DNA of 46,022 nucleotides, taken from CAYUCY01 sp964443525. GTDB taxonomy: Bacteria; Pseudomonadota; Alphaproteobacteria; Caedimonadales; Caedimonadaceae. Location of the stretch: positions 1 to 46,022 of the forward strand of contig CAYUCY010000004.1 in NCBI GenBank assembly GCA_964443525.1. The letters are read 5' to 3'. Below, piece after piece: positions 34,274 to 44,077 of the stretch. The stretch's first letter is position 1. Every line of letters begins with the position of its first letter. A model generated the notes under the pieces. The model was not told the DNA's origin and made no database searches. It saw only the letters and a list, made by a program, of their open reading frames with translations. Made by a program: the position numbers and the translations under genes.

Positions 34274-34903
34274 TTATTTTATTTTTACTTCTTTATTTCT
34301 CATTGCCTGGAGAAGGCCGTCAATGCCGCCTTTTGACTTGATGACGGACGCGTATTCGGAACGCTGCGAGATGCTCATGCTAACACCGTTAACGACGATG
34401 TCGAGAACTCTAAGCCCTTTCTGCGTCTTAAAGACTTTCCAGTCGACTTGCAGCGGGGGAGTATTATCGTGTCGGATGATCTTAGAGACAATAATGACCC
34501 CGCCGTCTCTTGATTCTCGCGCTGAGTCAACATTAAGTGTTTCATTATTATAATTATCGAATTGAGCCGCATAATTATCGACGATCGCGTCTTCGAAAAG
34601 ACGTAGGTATTCCTCTTTTTGAGAATCCGTGGCTTGCCGCCAATAGCGTGCAAGGACGAACTTGCCAATGGAAGGGATGTCGAAGTTAGATTTCAGGACT
34701 CCCCTGAATTCTTGTTTTCTATCTTCCATAGGGGCCGATTTGTTAACAAGGATTTTAATAATATCGTTTCCGATTTTGGTGACGAAATCCTTATATTCCG
34801 TAAGATCCTGACCGTCATCACGATTGTTCGCCGAAGAGACCGCAGGAATCAGTGTCCATACAAGGGTAACGAGGATCCGAATAAAGTTATTTTTTTTCAT
34901 CAT
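34274..34903 (-). CDS. mlaC: Phospholipid-binding periplasmic protein MlaC
   Basis: Ferries phospholipids between the outer-membrane protein MlaA and the inner-membrane MlaFEDB complex. The 209 residues begin with a signal peptide (MMKKNNFIRILVTLVWTLIPAVSSA). The body fits the Tol_Tol_Ttg2 family: FRGVLKSNFDIPSIGKFVLA, ARYWRQATDSQKEEYLRLFE, KVFKTQKGLRVLDIVVNGVS and a final SEYASVIKSKGGIDGLLQAM. The ATG at 34903 lies inside the end of mlaA (17-base overlap) behind GAAGG, so the pair is coupled. A longer frame start at 35161 is an artefact inside mlaA. Confidence 0.92.
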   Translation of the reverse strand: MMKKNNFIRILVTLVWTLIPAVSSANNRDDGQDLTEYKDFVTKIGNDIIKILVNKSAPMEDRKQEFRGVLKSNFDIPSIGKFVLARYWRQATDSQKEEYLRLFEDAIVDNYAAQFDNYNNETLNVDSARESRDGGVIIVSKIIRHDNTPPLQVDWKVFKTQKGLRVLDIVVNGVSMSISQRSEYASVIKSKGGIDGLLQAMRNKEVKIK

Positions 34904-35699
34904 GGATTTTACCTTCAAATTCTTCTGGCACGGGGGATTCTTCCATTTCAACGAGGCCGTTTTTAACGTTAAAGTTCCTATTTTGCGTATGCAGGGACCG
35001 CATGGCAACATAGGGGTCCGGAGAAGTGTAAATTCGATTCTCCAGGATGGAGGCATGAGTTCTGCGGGTATTAATTGCATCCAAGCCCGTTCTGGCATAA
35101 ACGAGAGAGTTTTCATCATACCGGCGTGCTGCATAGTTGAAGGGATCAATGAACCAGTCAACGACGCGACCGACCAGATCTCTCGGATTCGTCGGTCCTA
35201 AGACAGGGAAGACGATATAAGGATCGGCGCCTACGCCCGCTGCGCCTAAAGTTTGCCCGAAGTCTTCCGAGTGATATTCGATTTCGAATACTTCCGAGGC
35301 GGGATCAAAGAGACCGCCGATCCCGAGTGTCGTGTTAATCAAGAAGCGGGCCATGGTATTCATGGCACGATCCCCGTTCAACTGAAGGACGTCGTTGATG
35401 AAGATAATCGGGGAACTTATATTTCTGAGCACGTTATGGACGCCGTCCTGAACGGAATCGGGAAGAACGAATTTATAGATTTCTGTAATGGGTTTGAGGA
35501 GAAATTTATCAAGAGTCCGATTAAACTCAAAAACGCTTCGGTTGAGATCCTCGAGCGGATCATCCATCTCAGCTGCGTAGTCGACAGTATCCGGGTCAAC
35601 TTCAACGGCTTTTTCCGAAAGAGGCGTTCCTGCGGCGAAAAGAGGCGTGCATGTCGTACAGCTTAAGACCGCAAGGAGAATTTTGAATTTATTTTTCAT
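34887..35699 (-). CDS. mlaA: Outer-membrane lipid asymmetry protein MlaA (VacJ)
   Basis: Removes mislocalised phospholipids from the outer leaflet of the outer membrane. The 270 residues carry the family stretches DDPLEDLNRSVFEFNRTLDK, INDVLQLNGDRAMNTMARF, LINTTLGIGGLFDPA, EDFGQTLGAAGVGADPYIVF and PVLGPTNPRDLVGRVVDWF. The leader ends around LSCTTCTPLFAA. The cysteines there resemble a loose lipobox, so it may be a lipoprotein or be cleaved at FAA. It is cotranscribed with mlaC. The tail is acidic (EMEESPVPEEFEGK). Confidence 0.94.
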   Translation of the reverse strand: MKNKFKILLAVLSCTTCTPLFAAGTPLSEKAVEVDPDTVDYAAEMDDPLEDLNRSVFEFNRTLDKFLLKPITEIYKFVLPDSVQDGVHNVLRNISSPIIFINDVLQLNGDRAMNTMARFLINTTLGIGGLFDPASEVFEIEYHSEDFGQTLGAAGVGADPYIVFPVLGPTNPRDLVGRVVDWFIDPFNYAARRYDENSLVYARTGLDAINTRRTHASILENRIYTSPDPYVAMRSLHTQNRNFNVKNGLVEMEESPVPEEFEGKIHDEKK

Positions 35700-35837
35700 T
35701 TAATTAGCCTGTTTTTTAGCATTTCATCGTGAGTATATCGAAAGAGAGTAACTAAAATCTTAACGGAATCTCGATGAGTAAGTTCTATTGTTTTTACCTA
35801 TTTTGTCAAGAGGCTGAACCGAGAGAATGAGAAAGAT

Positions 35838-35866
35838 TTGCATCTTTTCTATAACTCACATAAAAT
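35838..35866 (+). promoter_or_regulatory. Promoter for the dsbA-cyaY operon
   Basis: TTGCAT (35838-35843) and TAAAAT (35861-35866) are spaced 17 bases, 28 bases upstream of the ATG at 35895. Confidence 0.6.
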
Positions 35867-35894
35867 TATAAAATACGATTTAAGGTGAAGCAGC

Positions 35895-36488
35895 ATGAAA
35901 CGTCTTTTTTCTTTAATCATATGCCTTCTGCCTCTCATCTCCGAGGCGCAGTCACCTCAGGCATCTCCCCAGGTTCATGAAGCTTTTTCCTATGAAGAGG
36001 TTGCAATCGGCTCCGATAAGGCGCCCGTGACGATTATCGAATATTCTGCCTTTACTTGCGGCCATTGCGCCGAGTTTCATAAGAACGTTCTTCCGAAATT
36101 GAAAGAAAATTATATCGATAAAGGCAAAGTCCGCTTGATCTTTCGCCATTTCCCGATGGATGCTTATGCTCTTAAAATTTCGTCTGTGGTTCGTCAAATG
36201 CCCGCGAATCGTCAATGGCAAACGGTCAATGCGGTTTATGAGCGACAGGAGACCTGGATGAAGGGAGACTTTGTCAAGGAAATCGCTCACTTATGCGGGC
36301 TTCCTGAAGATCAGTGTAAAGTGTTTATGGAGAATAAAAATCATTTAAATCACTTGGCGCAGCAGCTTATTCATGCTCATAAAGTTCACAAGGTGAATGC
36401 TACACCGACTTTTTTTGTGAACGGCACCAAGATTGAATCGGCTCTCACATACGAACAATTTGATAAAATTTTGAAAGCCTTGACTTGA
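35895..36488 (+). CDS. DsbA-family periplasmic thiol-disulfide oxidoreductase
   Basis: An exported thioredoxin-fold protein (DSBA/Thioredoxin_4 type) of 197 residues. It has a signal peptide (MKRLFSLIICLLPLISEA) and a redox site Cys55-Gly-His-Cys58 in YSAFTCGHCAEFHKNVLPKL. A helical insert with a further cysteine pair (HLCGLPEDQC) follows, then the cis-proline loop NATPTFFVNGTKI. It probably introduces or reshuffles disulfides in exported proteins. Candidate clients, the six-cysteine proteins, are encoded a few kilobases either side. AAGGTGAAGC precedes the ATG. Confidence 0.92.
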   Translation: MKRLFSLIICLLPLISEAQSPQASPQVHEAFSYEEVAIGSDKAPVTIIEYSAFTCGHCAEFHKNVLPKLKENYIDKGKVRLIFRHFPMDAYALKISSVVRQMPANRQWQTVNAVYERQETWMKGDFVKEIAHLCGLPEDQCKVFMENKNHLNHLAQQLIHAHKVHKVNATPTFFVNGTKIESALTYEQFDKILKALT

Positions 36489-36547
36489 TCTCTTCTCTTC
36501 TTTTACGCATGTTCTCAAAGGCTTTGAATGGTGAGGGGAACTTTGTG

Positions 36548-36880
36548 ATGGATAAAAAAAATTTCCATGCGGTGGTGGATGCAATTTTCTCAGACTTTTC
36601 GGATCAAATCGAAGATCAAGTCGGTGATGTTTTGGAGGTGGAGCATCAAGGAGATCAGGTTCATATTCAAGATGAAGCAACGGGCCGAAGTTTGCTTTTG
36701 AGCAAGCAGGAGCCCCGACTGGAAATCTGGGCGGCCTCTTCTCTTTCAGGGGCGCATCATTTTTTCTTTGATCCGGTTAAAAAGCAGTGGCTTTCGACAC
36801 GAGATCCGGCACTCGATTTTTTTACCTTTATCGAGAGAGAGGTCTCGGAGCTTGCACAAAAAAACCTGACATTAAACTGA
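36548..36880 (+). CDS. cyaY: Frataxin-like iron protein CyaY
   Basis: Binds iron and modulates iron-sulfur cluster assembly on IscS/IscU. The 110 residues start MDKKNFHAVVDAIFSDFSDQ. An acidic first helix is followed by the beta-sheet: VLEVEHQGDQVHIQDE, then RSLLLSKQEPRLEIWAASSLSGAHHFFFD, ending DFFTFIEREVSEL. The family signature around the IWLASxxGGxHF region is recognisable. The ATG at 36548 is preferred over the frame start at 36485 because of the GAGGGG site and the family N-terminus. It lies between the DsbA-like gene and an ABC exporter in one apparent operon. Confidence 0.9.
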   Translation: MDKKNFHAVVDAIFSDFSDQIEDQVGDVLEVEHQGDQVHIQDEATGRSLLLSKQEPRLEIWAASSLSGAHHFFFDPVKKQWLSTRDPALDFFTFIEREVSELAQKNLTLN

Positions 36881-36887
36881 CTGTAAA

Positions 36888-38630
36888 ATGACTCGATTTT
36901 TTCCTTCTTTTTATAGACAGATTTGGCCTTTGTTGAAGGTATATCGGTGGCAGGTTTGGATTTCTTTGGGAGCTCTCATTTTAGCGGCGGCCACTATTCT
37001 TTCGCTTGGATACGGCTTGAGAATTTTAGTCGATTCGGGTTTTAGAGAGGGGGAGAAAAGCCTTCTGAATCAAGGTGTTTTGGTTCTCCTCACAGCCAGC
37101 CTTTTGCTGGCGCTGGCAGCGTATGTTAGAACGTCGACGACGGCCTGGCTCGGCGAAAAAATTGCGGCCGACTTAAAGACGAAACTCTTCCGGCACTTGC
37201 TCACATTAGATCAGATCTTTTTCGAAGAGCACAAAGTCGGGGGGCTTCTCTCAAGGCTGGAGGGGGATACGGCTCTCATCCGCTCGGCTGTCAGTGCTTC
37301 TGCCGCCGTTGCCTTTAGGAGTGTTTTGCAAGCCCTCGGGGCTGTGACGCTTCTGATTATGAGCAGTCCGAAACTGTCTCTTTTTGTGGGAGCCGTCATT
37401 CCGCTGGTCATTTCGCCCATCGCAATTTTAGGCAAGCGCGTCAAAACCTATTCTCGAGAGACTCAAAACCGACAGGCTCACATGAGCGGATTGAGTGACG
37501 AGGTTTTGAGCGCTATGTCTACCGTTCAGGTCTTTCGGTCGGAGGAGCGCTTTTTTGCCCGATATCTGGGCGCTATGGATGCATATTTCGAGATTATCGG
37601 CAGGCGTATTCGTGCACGCTCTTGTTTGATTGCCCTTGTGATCGGCCTTAGCTTTTCAGCCATCAGTTTTGTCTTATGGATGGGAGGAAGAGACGTTTTA
37701 GCGGGCGATCTTTCGGCAGGGGAACTTTCCAAGTTTATTTTCTATGCGGTCATTGCGGCCGGCTCGCTCAATAATCTTGGTGATGTCCTGGGAGAGTTGA
37801 ACCAGGCAAGTGGTGCCCTCGACCATATTTATGAACTTCTTTATATTGTCCCCCAGATACGAGATGCGGACATTCCTGTCCTTCCTGAGATTTCAGGGGA
37901 GCAGATCCTTTCCTTTCAGCATGTGACCTTCTATTATCCGAGCCGCCCTGAAATACCTGCCTTGAGAGAGATCTCTTTTCGAATTCGACCGGGGGAAAAA
38001 ATCGCCCTTGTGGGGCCCTCGGGTGCAGGAAAATCAACGATTTTTCACCTTCTCCTAAGATTTTATGAGGCCCAGTCGGGGCACATTTATGTCGGAGAAA
38101 CCGAAATAAGGGATTTATCCCTCGATGGCCTGCGACGTCAATTTGCCTATGTCCCTCAAAATCCCGTTATTTTTAACGCGACTTTACGGGAAAATTTAAC
38201 GTTGGGCGAGACTTATAAGGAAAAAAGGGTGCTCAAGGCATGTCGCCAAGCTCAGCTGCTGCCTTTTATAGAAACCTTATCAGCGGGATTTGAAACGCCG
38301 CTCGGGGAAAAGGGGGTTCGACTTTCAGGTGGGCAAAGACAACGCTTGGCTATCGCAAGGGCGCTCCTTTTGAATGCGCCCGTTCTTTTGTTGGATGAAG
38401 CGACCTCAGCCCTTGATGCGGAAAGTGAATATGAAGTGCAAAAAGCTCTTGATGAGGCTATGAAAGGAAAAACAACTCTCATTATTGCTCATCGTTTGTC
38501 AACAATCCTTAAGTCGGATCGGATTCTGGTCCTTGATCGGGGTCGGATGGTCGAGGAAGGGGATCATGAAACTCTTTTGAAAGCAAAGGGTCTCTATGCG
38601 GCTCTCGCTGAAAAACAGCTTTTGATCTAG
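36888..38630 (+). CDS. ABC exporter (MsbA-like, ABCB type), fused membrane and ATPase domains
   Basis: A 580-residue half-transporter that works as a homodimer in the inner membrane. The N-terminal six-helix domain (about 1-310) includes LDQIFFEEHKVGGLLSRLEGD at the first coupling region. The ATPase domain has FYYPSRPEIPALREISFRI, Walker A GPSGAGKSTIFHLLL, Q-loop AYVPQNPVIF, signature LSGGQRQRLAIARAL, Walker B VLLLDEATSALD and the H-loop IIAHRLST. It resembles proteobacterial exporters annotated as lipid or multidrug transporters. The cargo is not predictable. The ATG lies seven bases after the cyaY stop with a weak ribosome site. Confidence 0.92.
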   Translation: MTRFFPSFYRQIWPLLKVYRWQVWISLGALILAAATILSLGYGLRILVDSGFREGEKSLLNQGVLVLLTASLLLALAAYVRTSTTAWLGEKIAADLKTKLFRHLLTLDQIFFEEHKVGGLLSRLEGDTALIRSAVSASAAVAFRSVLQALGAVTLLIMSSPKLSLFVGAVIPLVISPIAILGKRVKTYSRETQNRQAHMSGLSDEVLSAMSTVQVFRSEERFFARYLGAMDAYFEIIGRRIRARSCLIALVIGLSFSAISFVLWMGGRDVLAGDLSAGELSKFIFYAVIAAGSLNNLGDVLGELNQASGALDHIYELLYIVPQIRDADIPVLPEISGEQILSFQHVTFYYPSRPEIPALREISFRIRPGEKIALVGPSGAGKSTIFHLLLRFYEAQSGHIYVGETEIRDLSLDGLRRQFAYVPQNPVIFNATLRENLTLGETYKEKRVLKACRQAQLLPFIETLSAGFETPLGEKGVRLSGGQRQRLAIARALLLNAPVLLLDEATSALDAESEYEVQKALDEAMKGKTTLIIAHRLSTILKSDRILVLDRGRMVEEGDHETLLKAKGLYAALAEKQLLI

Positions 38631-38639
38631 AGGAAATGA

Positions 38640-39179
38640 TTACTTTTTGAACAGGTTCTTGAAAAATCCCGAAAAGCCGCTTTTTTTTGGTGGGTCAAGA
38701 TTTACGCTAGCACCGCATTTTTGGGGATCGATTTTAACTTTTCCTTTCGAGAGGGTAATCACATGTTGAGCAATGGCTTTAAAGGGTTGGGTACAAAAAG
38801 AGGAAAGGGCGCGAAGCTCCTCGGATACCTGAACATCGAGTGCTTTGAGGTCAGTCGGTGAATTTTTAGAGGACGGCCAATCCATGATTATTTTTTTTGT
38901 TTTTGTTTGGGCTTTTCCAGCATTAATTTTCATGTGTGCTATGTAAGAAAAGTAATCTTCTCTTGAAGGAATCTCGGCCTTTTTTGTCGTCGGAAATAAT
39001 CCCTCCTGTCGATCAATTAAACCGACGAGACATTTACAAATACCAACCTGCTTTTCCACTTCGGCCGTCAACTCTTTTTTTCTTTGCTCTAGGGAGACTT
39101 CTGCCTGAGACGATGATGCGGAAGATATTACAAGCAGCGTCGTAAGAGCGAGCGATTTTCTACAATTATTCAAAACCAT
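38640..39179 (-). CDS. Secreted protein of unknown family with four cysteines
   Basis: I recognise no family. The 179-residue precursor has a signal peptide (MVLNNCRKSLALTTLLVISS to SSQA-EVS). The mature part contains four cysteines (GICKC, SSFC, QKC). It has a helical, lysine- and glutamate-rich first half and ends in a basic tail (KKSGFSGFFKNLFKK) that could form an amphipathic helix. It is probably co-transcribed with the six-cysteine gene just upstream, whose stop lies 49 bases before this ATG. GGAAGG precedes the start at a long spacing. It faces the ABC exporter across a nine-base gap with no visible terminator. Confidence 0.7.
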   Translation of the reverse strand: MVLNNCRKSLALTTLLVISSASSSQAEVSLEQRKKELTAEVEKQVGICKCLVGLIDRQEGLFPTTKKAEIPSREDYFSYIAHMKINAGKAQTKTKKIIMDWPSSKNSPTDLKALDVQVSEELRALSSFCTQPFKAIAQHVITLSKGKVKIDPQKCGASVNLDPPKKSGFSGFFKNLFKK

Positions 39180-39228
39180 AAAGTGCCTACCTTCCTTTAC
39201 TGTAAAAAAGCTCAGATGCTTTTATAAC

Positions 39229-39567
39229 TTAATGACCGAGCTGCTTCATGAGTTGTCTTTCTTTTTCGCTGAACTGGCTAGGGTCTTTTTTATATTTTTG
39301 TATAATATCTTCCTGTACTTCTTCTTGTGTCTTTCCTTTAGACGCTCCTCGAGCGCACATCCCCTTAGGATCCATTTTATGGGAGCAGTTTTTGATACAC
39401 CACTCGAATTTTTTTTGATCTCCGCAGATGTCTTGTTTGTCGCAGACACCTGTGCAGTGTTTGAACCCCCTCTTTAAAAACTCTAAGCTAAGCGCGTTGG
39501 CATTTTGACCGAACGCTGTGAGAGCTAAGACAGAAATAGCAGCAGAGAATAAGTATTTTCTAACCAT
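39229..39567 (-). CDS. Small secreted six-cysteine protein, family member B
   Basis: A 112-residue exported protein with signal peptide MVRKYLFSAAISVLAL to QNANA-LS. The six cysteines follow C-x3-C-x5-C-x8-C-x3-C-x9-C (FKHCTGVC, ICGDQKKFEWC, KNC, GMC). They match member A at 33775-34131 in order, spacing, the WC dipeptide and the SL-F-K lead-in. The remaining tail is charged and helical (QEEVQEDIIQKYKKDPSQF) and unlike A, so only the cysteine core is shared. A strong AAAAGGAGGGGG ribosome site suggests high expression. The upstream motif is at 39624-39640. It precedes the secreted gene at 38640. Confidence 0.82.
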   Translation of the reverse strand: MVRKYLFSAAISVLALTAFGQNANALSLEFLKRGFKHCTGVCDKQDICGDQKKFEWCIKNCSHKMDPKGMCARGASKGKTQEEVQEDIIQKYKKDPSQFSEKERQLMKQLGH

Positions 39568-39623
39568 GGACCCCCTCCTTTTAAGATTTCTTTACCTACC
39601 ATTTTGATCTTATATGAAATTTC

Positions 39624-39640
39624 TTAACGATTCGTTAAAA
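39624..39640 (-). promoter_or_regulatory. Shared upstream motif, copy B
   Basis: On the minus strand this is TTTTAACGAATCGTTAA. It includes the perfect palindrome TTAACGA-A-TCGTTAA (39624-39638) and lies 56 bases before the start of member B. A TATAAG 18 bases after TTAACG could be the -10. Confidence 0.55.
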
Positions 39641-39676
39641 AAGGAAATGTTTCTTTTTCTATCGCCGAGATTTTTC

Positions 39677-39704
39677 TTGAAAGCTTCTTTTTTACCCTTA
39701 AATG
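39677..39704 (+). promoter_or_regulatory. Weak promoter candidate for the alpha/beta hydrolase
   Basis: TTGAAA (39677-39682) and TAAATG (39699-39704) are separated by 16 bases, 33 bases before the ATG at 39738. Confidence 0.3.
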
Positions 39705-39737
39705 CCTTACACTTTTTTCAAAAGGGAGGATCGCATT

Positions 39738-40586
39738 ATGCGTGAGAATCATTATCTCGGTCTCTCGAATGAGGGATTTCACAGGGTTTATTATACGGAA
39801 TGGGGAGAGTCCCAAGGCAGGAACACGATTATTTGCGTTCATGGCCTTACGCGAAATGCGCGTGATTTTGATTTTCTCGCTAAAAACCTCCAGGATCGCT
39901 ATCGGGTTGTCTGTCCCGATATCGTGGGGCGGGGAAAAAGCGGTCGTTTTCTCAATCCTGAAAATTATACGACCGAGCAATATTTTGCAGACATTACGCC
40001 CCTGATTGCTCGACTTGGAGTTGAGGAAGTAGGTTGGGTCGGCACATCTATGGGAGGAGTCATGGGAATGATGCTCGCCTCTCAACGAAACACGCCGATC
40101 AAGGCTCTTGTCATTAATGATGTGGGACCTGAACTTCCTTTGGAAGTCGTGACTCGTATCGGAGTCTATGCAAGTATCAAGATGACCTTTCAAAATAGGG
40201 AAGAGGCAGAGTCATTTCTGAGGATGATCTACGAGCCCTTCGGGATTGATTCCGAGGAGCAATGGGATCATGTTATAACGCATTCGATTTTGAAAGAACC
40301 GGATGAGACCTATACGCTCTCTTACGATCCCCAAGTTGCAGGGAAACTCATCAATGCTAATCCGGAAGAGCTTGTATGCTGGGATTGCTGGGAGAAGATC
40401 CGATGCCCCGTTCTTCTTCTCCACGGAGCTGAGTCGGATATCTTAACGGATGAGGTTGTAGCAAGAATGAGAGAAACAGGGCCGCCTCTCGATTACATTA
40501 AAATTTCGGGAGTGGGACATGCGCCGACTCTCATGAATGAGAAGCAAATCGGGTTTGTTCGCTCTTGGTTGGAAAATCATTTTTGA
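39738..40586 (+). CDS. Alpha/beta-fold hydrolase
   Basis: A soluble hydrolase of 282 residues. Visible features are an oxyanion region VHGLTRNARDFDFLA, the nucleophile elbow GTSMGG with Ser104, an acid in LLLHGAESDILT and His in SGVGHAPTL. The pattern DIVGRGKSGRF is usual for esterases and lactonases of this superfamily. The substrate is not predictable. The start at 39738 is chosen because GGGAGG lies upstream; an ATG at 39702 lacks a ribosome site. It stands alone between the divergent cysteine-rich gene and dnaB. Confidence 0.88.
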   Translation: MRENHYLGLSNEGFHRVYYTEWGESQGRNTIICVHGLTRNARDFDFLAKNLQDRYRVVCPDIVGRGKSGRFLNPENYTTEQYFADITPLIARLGVEEVGWVGTSMGGVMGMMLASQRNTPIKALVINDVGPELPLEVVTRIGVYASIKMTFQNREEAESFLRMIYEPFGIDSEEQWDHVITHSILKEPDETYTLSYDPQVAGKLINANPEELVCWDCWEKIRCPVLLLHGAESDILTDEVVARMRETGPPLDYIKISGVGHAPTLMNEKQIGFVRSWLENHF

Positions 40587-40609
40587 CAGAAAAAGTTTTT
40601 TCGACATCC

Positions 40610-40638
40610 TTGAGATTCCCCTCGATTCAGCCTATGAT
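40610..40638 (+). promoter_or_regulatory. Promoter for dnaB
   Basis: TTGAGA (40610-40615) and TATGAT (40633-40638) are spaced 17 bases, 33 bases before the GTG start of dnaB. Confidence 0.6.
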
Positions 40639-40671
40639 AAGGCCTGTTGAGATGAGCCGAAAAGCACAAGT

Positions 40672-42145
<1,474 letters not shown>

Positions 42146-42159
<14 letters not shown>

Positions 42160-43288
42160 AGCCTTTGCTCCTCTTTTTGAAGATCAAGAGATCCGTATTC
42201 CGTCCCATGTGACAGCCTGTCTTACGATTGACTTAGGTGCTATTCGAGAAAACTATCGAACGCTTCAAAGCAATGTAGCGCCAAGCACGCAAGTGGCGGG
42301 TGTGGTGAAAGCAAATGCTTACGGTCTTGGCATGAAAGAAGTTGCAACTGCCCTTTATCTGGAGGGATGCCGTACTTTCTTCGTGGCGGATCCTGAAGAA
42401 GGTCTCGCCTTAAGAGAGCTCTTCAAGGATGTTCGAATCTTTGTTTTTCACGGAGTTTTGGCGGGTGCCGAGTCTCTTTTTGAAGAGGCGAAGCTGAGCC
42501 CCGTTCTAAACGATTTGGATCAGATCAGAAGATGGTCTCTCTGGGGGCAGACTCACGGCGGAAGACGATCGGCTATCCTTCACTTCGACACGGGCATGAC
42601 CCGAAATGGTCTCGGCAAAAAAGAAACTATTGAGCTTCTCCGACATCCTGAATGGCTAAAAGGGATTGAACTTTCAATGATCTTGAGCCATTTGGCGTCG
42701 AGTGACGAGTCTCGCTCCCCGCAAAATGAAAAGCAGCTTGCGGCATTTAAGTCTATCGTCCGTCATTTCTCAGGTATTCCTTGCTCTCTCTCTAATTCTT
42801 GCGGCATTGCCTTGGGCGCGGCATATCACTTTGATTGGGTTCGTCCGGGGCTAGCACTTTATGGGTGTACCTCGGCCCCGACTTCATTTTCTCTGAAGCC
42901 CGCTCTTTCTCTTCAGGCTCGTATTATTCAAATTCATGAGGTAGAGCCAGGGCAAAGTGTGGGGTATAATGGGACTTATCGAGCACCTAAAAAAGGACGG
43001 TTGGCGACCATCGGAGTCGGGTACGCGGACGGGCTTTTCAGAAGGTTGAGTAATAGGGGAGTTTTGAGAATAGAGGCAAGCGTCCTTCCGATCGTGGGAC
43101 GGATTTCTATGGATTATACGGTGGTGGACGTCAGTTCCCTCCCTGAGTCTCGTTGTTGCATCGGCGACTGGGTGACTGTCTTTGAAGGAGCAGAGGATCT
43201 CATAAGGCTTGCACAAGAGGGGGAGACAATCCCCTATGAGCTTTTGACGCGTTTAGGGGATCGTTGTTACCGTCGATATGAAAGATGA
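42146..43288 (+). CDS. alr: Alanine racemase
   Basis: A PLP enzyme that makes D-alanine for peptidoglycan. Of 380 residues, Lys55 in VVKANAYGLG binds PLP and Tyr274 in SVGYNGTY is the second catalytic base. HFDTGMTRNGLG and SMDYTVVDVS are also conserved. The start at 42146 (MAAVRAF) overlaps dnaB and follows GAGGTTT. A longer start at 42125 adds seven unsupported residues. The dnaB-alr order is common in alphaproteobacteria. Confidence 0.96.
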
Positions 43289-43294
43289 GGTAGT

Positions 43295-44077
43295 ATGGTT
43301 TTATCCTTCGTAAATAAAATCGGGAGCTTGTTTCTGACGTTTTTGGCGGCTTCGGGAAGGCTTGTCCTTTTTGCAATCCAAGCTGTTGTCTCGGGGATTC
43401 GTCCGCCTTATTATCCGCGTCAAATTTTGAGGCAATTCATTGATTTAGGCTATTATTCTCTTCCAGTGGTAGGTCTGACCGCTCTTTTTACAGGAATGGT
43501 TCTGGCGCTTCAAAGTTATACGGGTTTTTCTCGATTTTCGGCAGAGGGAGCCGTTGCAACGGTGGTTGTTCTCTCTGTTACGAGAGAACTGGCCCCCGTA
43601 TTGGCGGGGTTGATGGTCGCGGGGCGAATTGGGGCAGCCATGGCGGCTGAGATCGGTACCATGAGAGTCACGGAGCAAATCGATGCTCTGACGACCTTAT
43701 CGACGAATCCGATGAAATATTTGGTTGCCCCTCGCGTCTTGGCAGGAATTTTGATGCTGCCGTGTCTTGTTTTGGTCGCCGATATTATCGGAATTTTCGG
43801 CGGATATCTGGTTTCAATCTATAAACTTAATTTTAATGCAGGGAATTATCTCCATCAAACATTTGAGTATTTAGAGGCGATAGACGTTATTTCGGGCCTT
43901 GTGAAGGCTTCAGTGTTCGGATTTTTCGTGGCTCTTCTTGGATGTTATCATGGATATCATTCGAGAGGAGGAGCTCAAGGCGTCGGGACGGCAACAACCA
44001 ATGCGGTCGTCTCCGCCTCGATTTTAATTTTAATTTTCAATTATGTGCTTACAGCACTTTTCTTTAGCGAGGGATAA
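43295..44077 (+). CDS. mlaE: Lipid-transport ABC permease MlaE
   Basis: The membrane subunit of the MlaFEDB phospholipid transporter. The 260 residues include the family core AGRIGAAMAAEIGTMRVTEQ followed by IDALTTLSTNPMKYLVAPRV, and a C-terminal TTNAVVSASILILIFNYVLT. About five helices are visible. It lies six bases after alr and overlaps mlaF by one base (TAATG). No MlaD gene follows, in contrast to E. coli. Confidence 0.95.
   Translation: MVLSFVNKIGSLFLTFLAASGRLVLFAIQAVVSGIRPPYYPRQILRQFIDLGYYSLPVVGLTALFTGMVLALQSYTGFSRFSAEGAVATVVVLSVTRELAPVLAGLMVAGRIGAAMAAEIGTMRVTEQIDALTTLSTNPMKYLVAPRVLAGILMLPCLVLVADIIGIFGGYLVSIYKLNFNAGNYLHQTFEYLEAIDVISGLVKASVFGFFVALLGCYHGYHSRGGAQGVGTATTNAVVSASILILIFNYVLTALFFSEG

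Noticed and set aside
34904..35161. N-terminal extension of mlaC to 35161
   Set aside because: The extra residues are a shadow of mlaA in another frame. The signal peptide begins at 34903.
39624..40193. 189-codon open frame on the minus strand
   Set aside because: It is antisense to the alpha/beta hydrolase, whose catalytic residues are intact, and has no family features.
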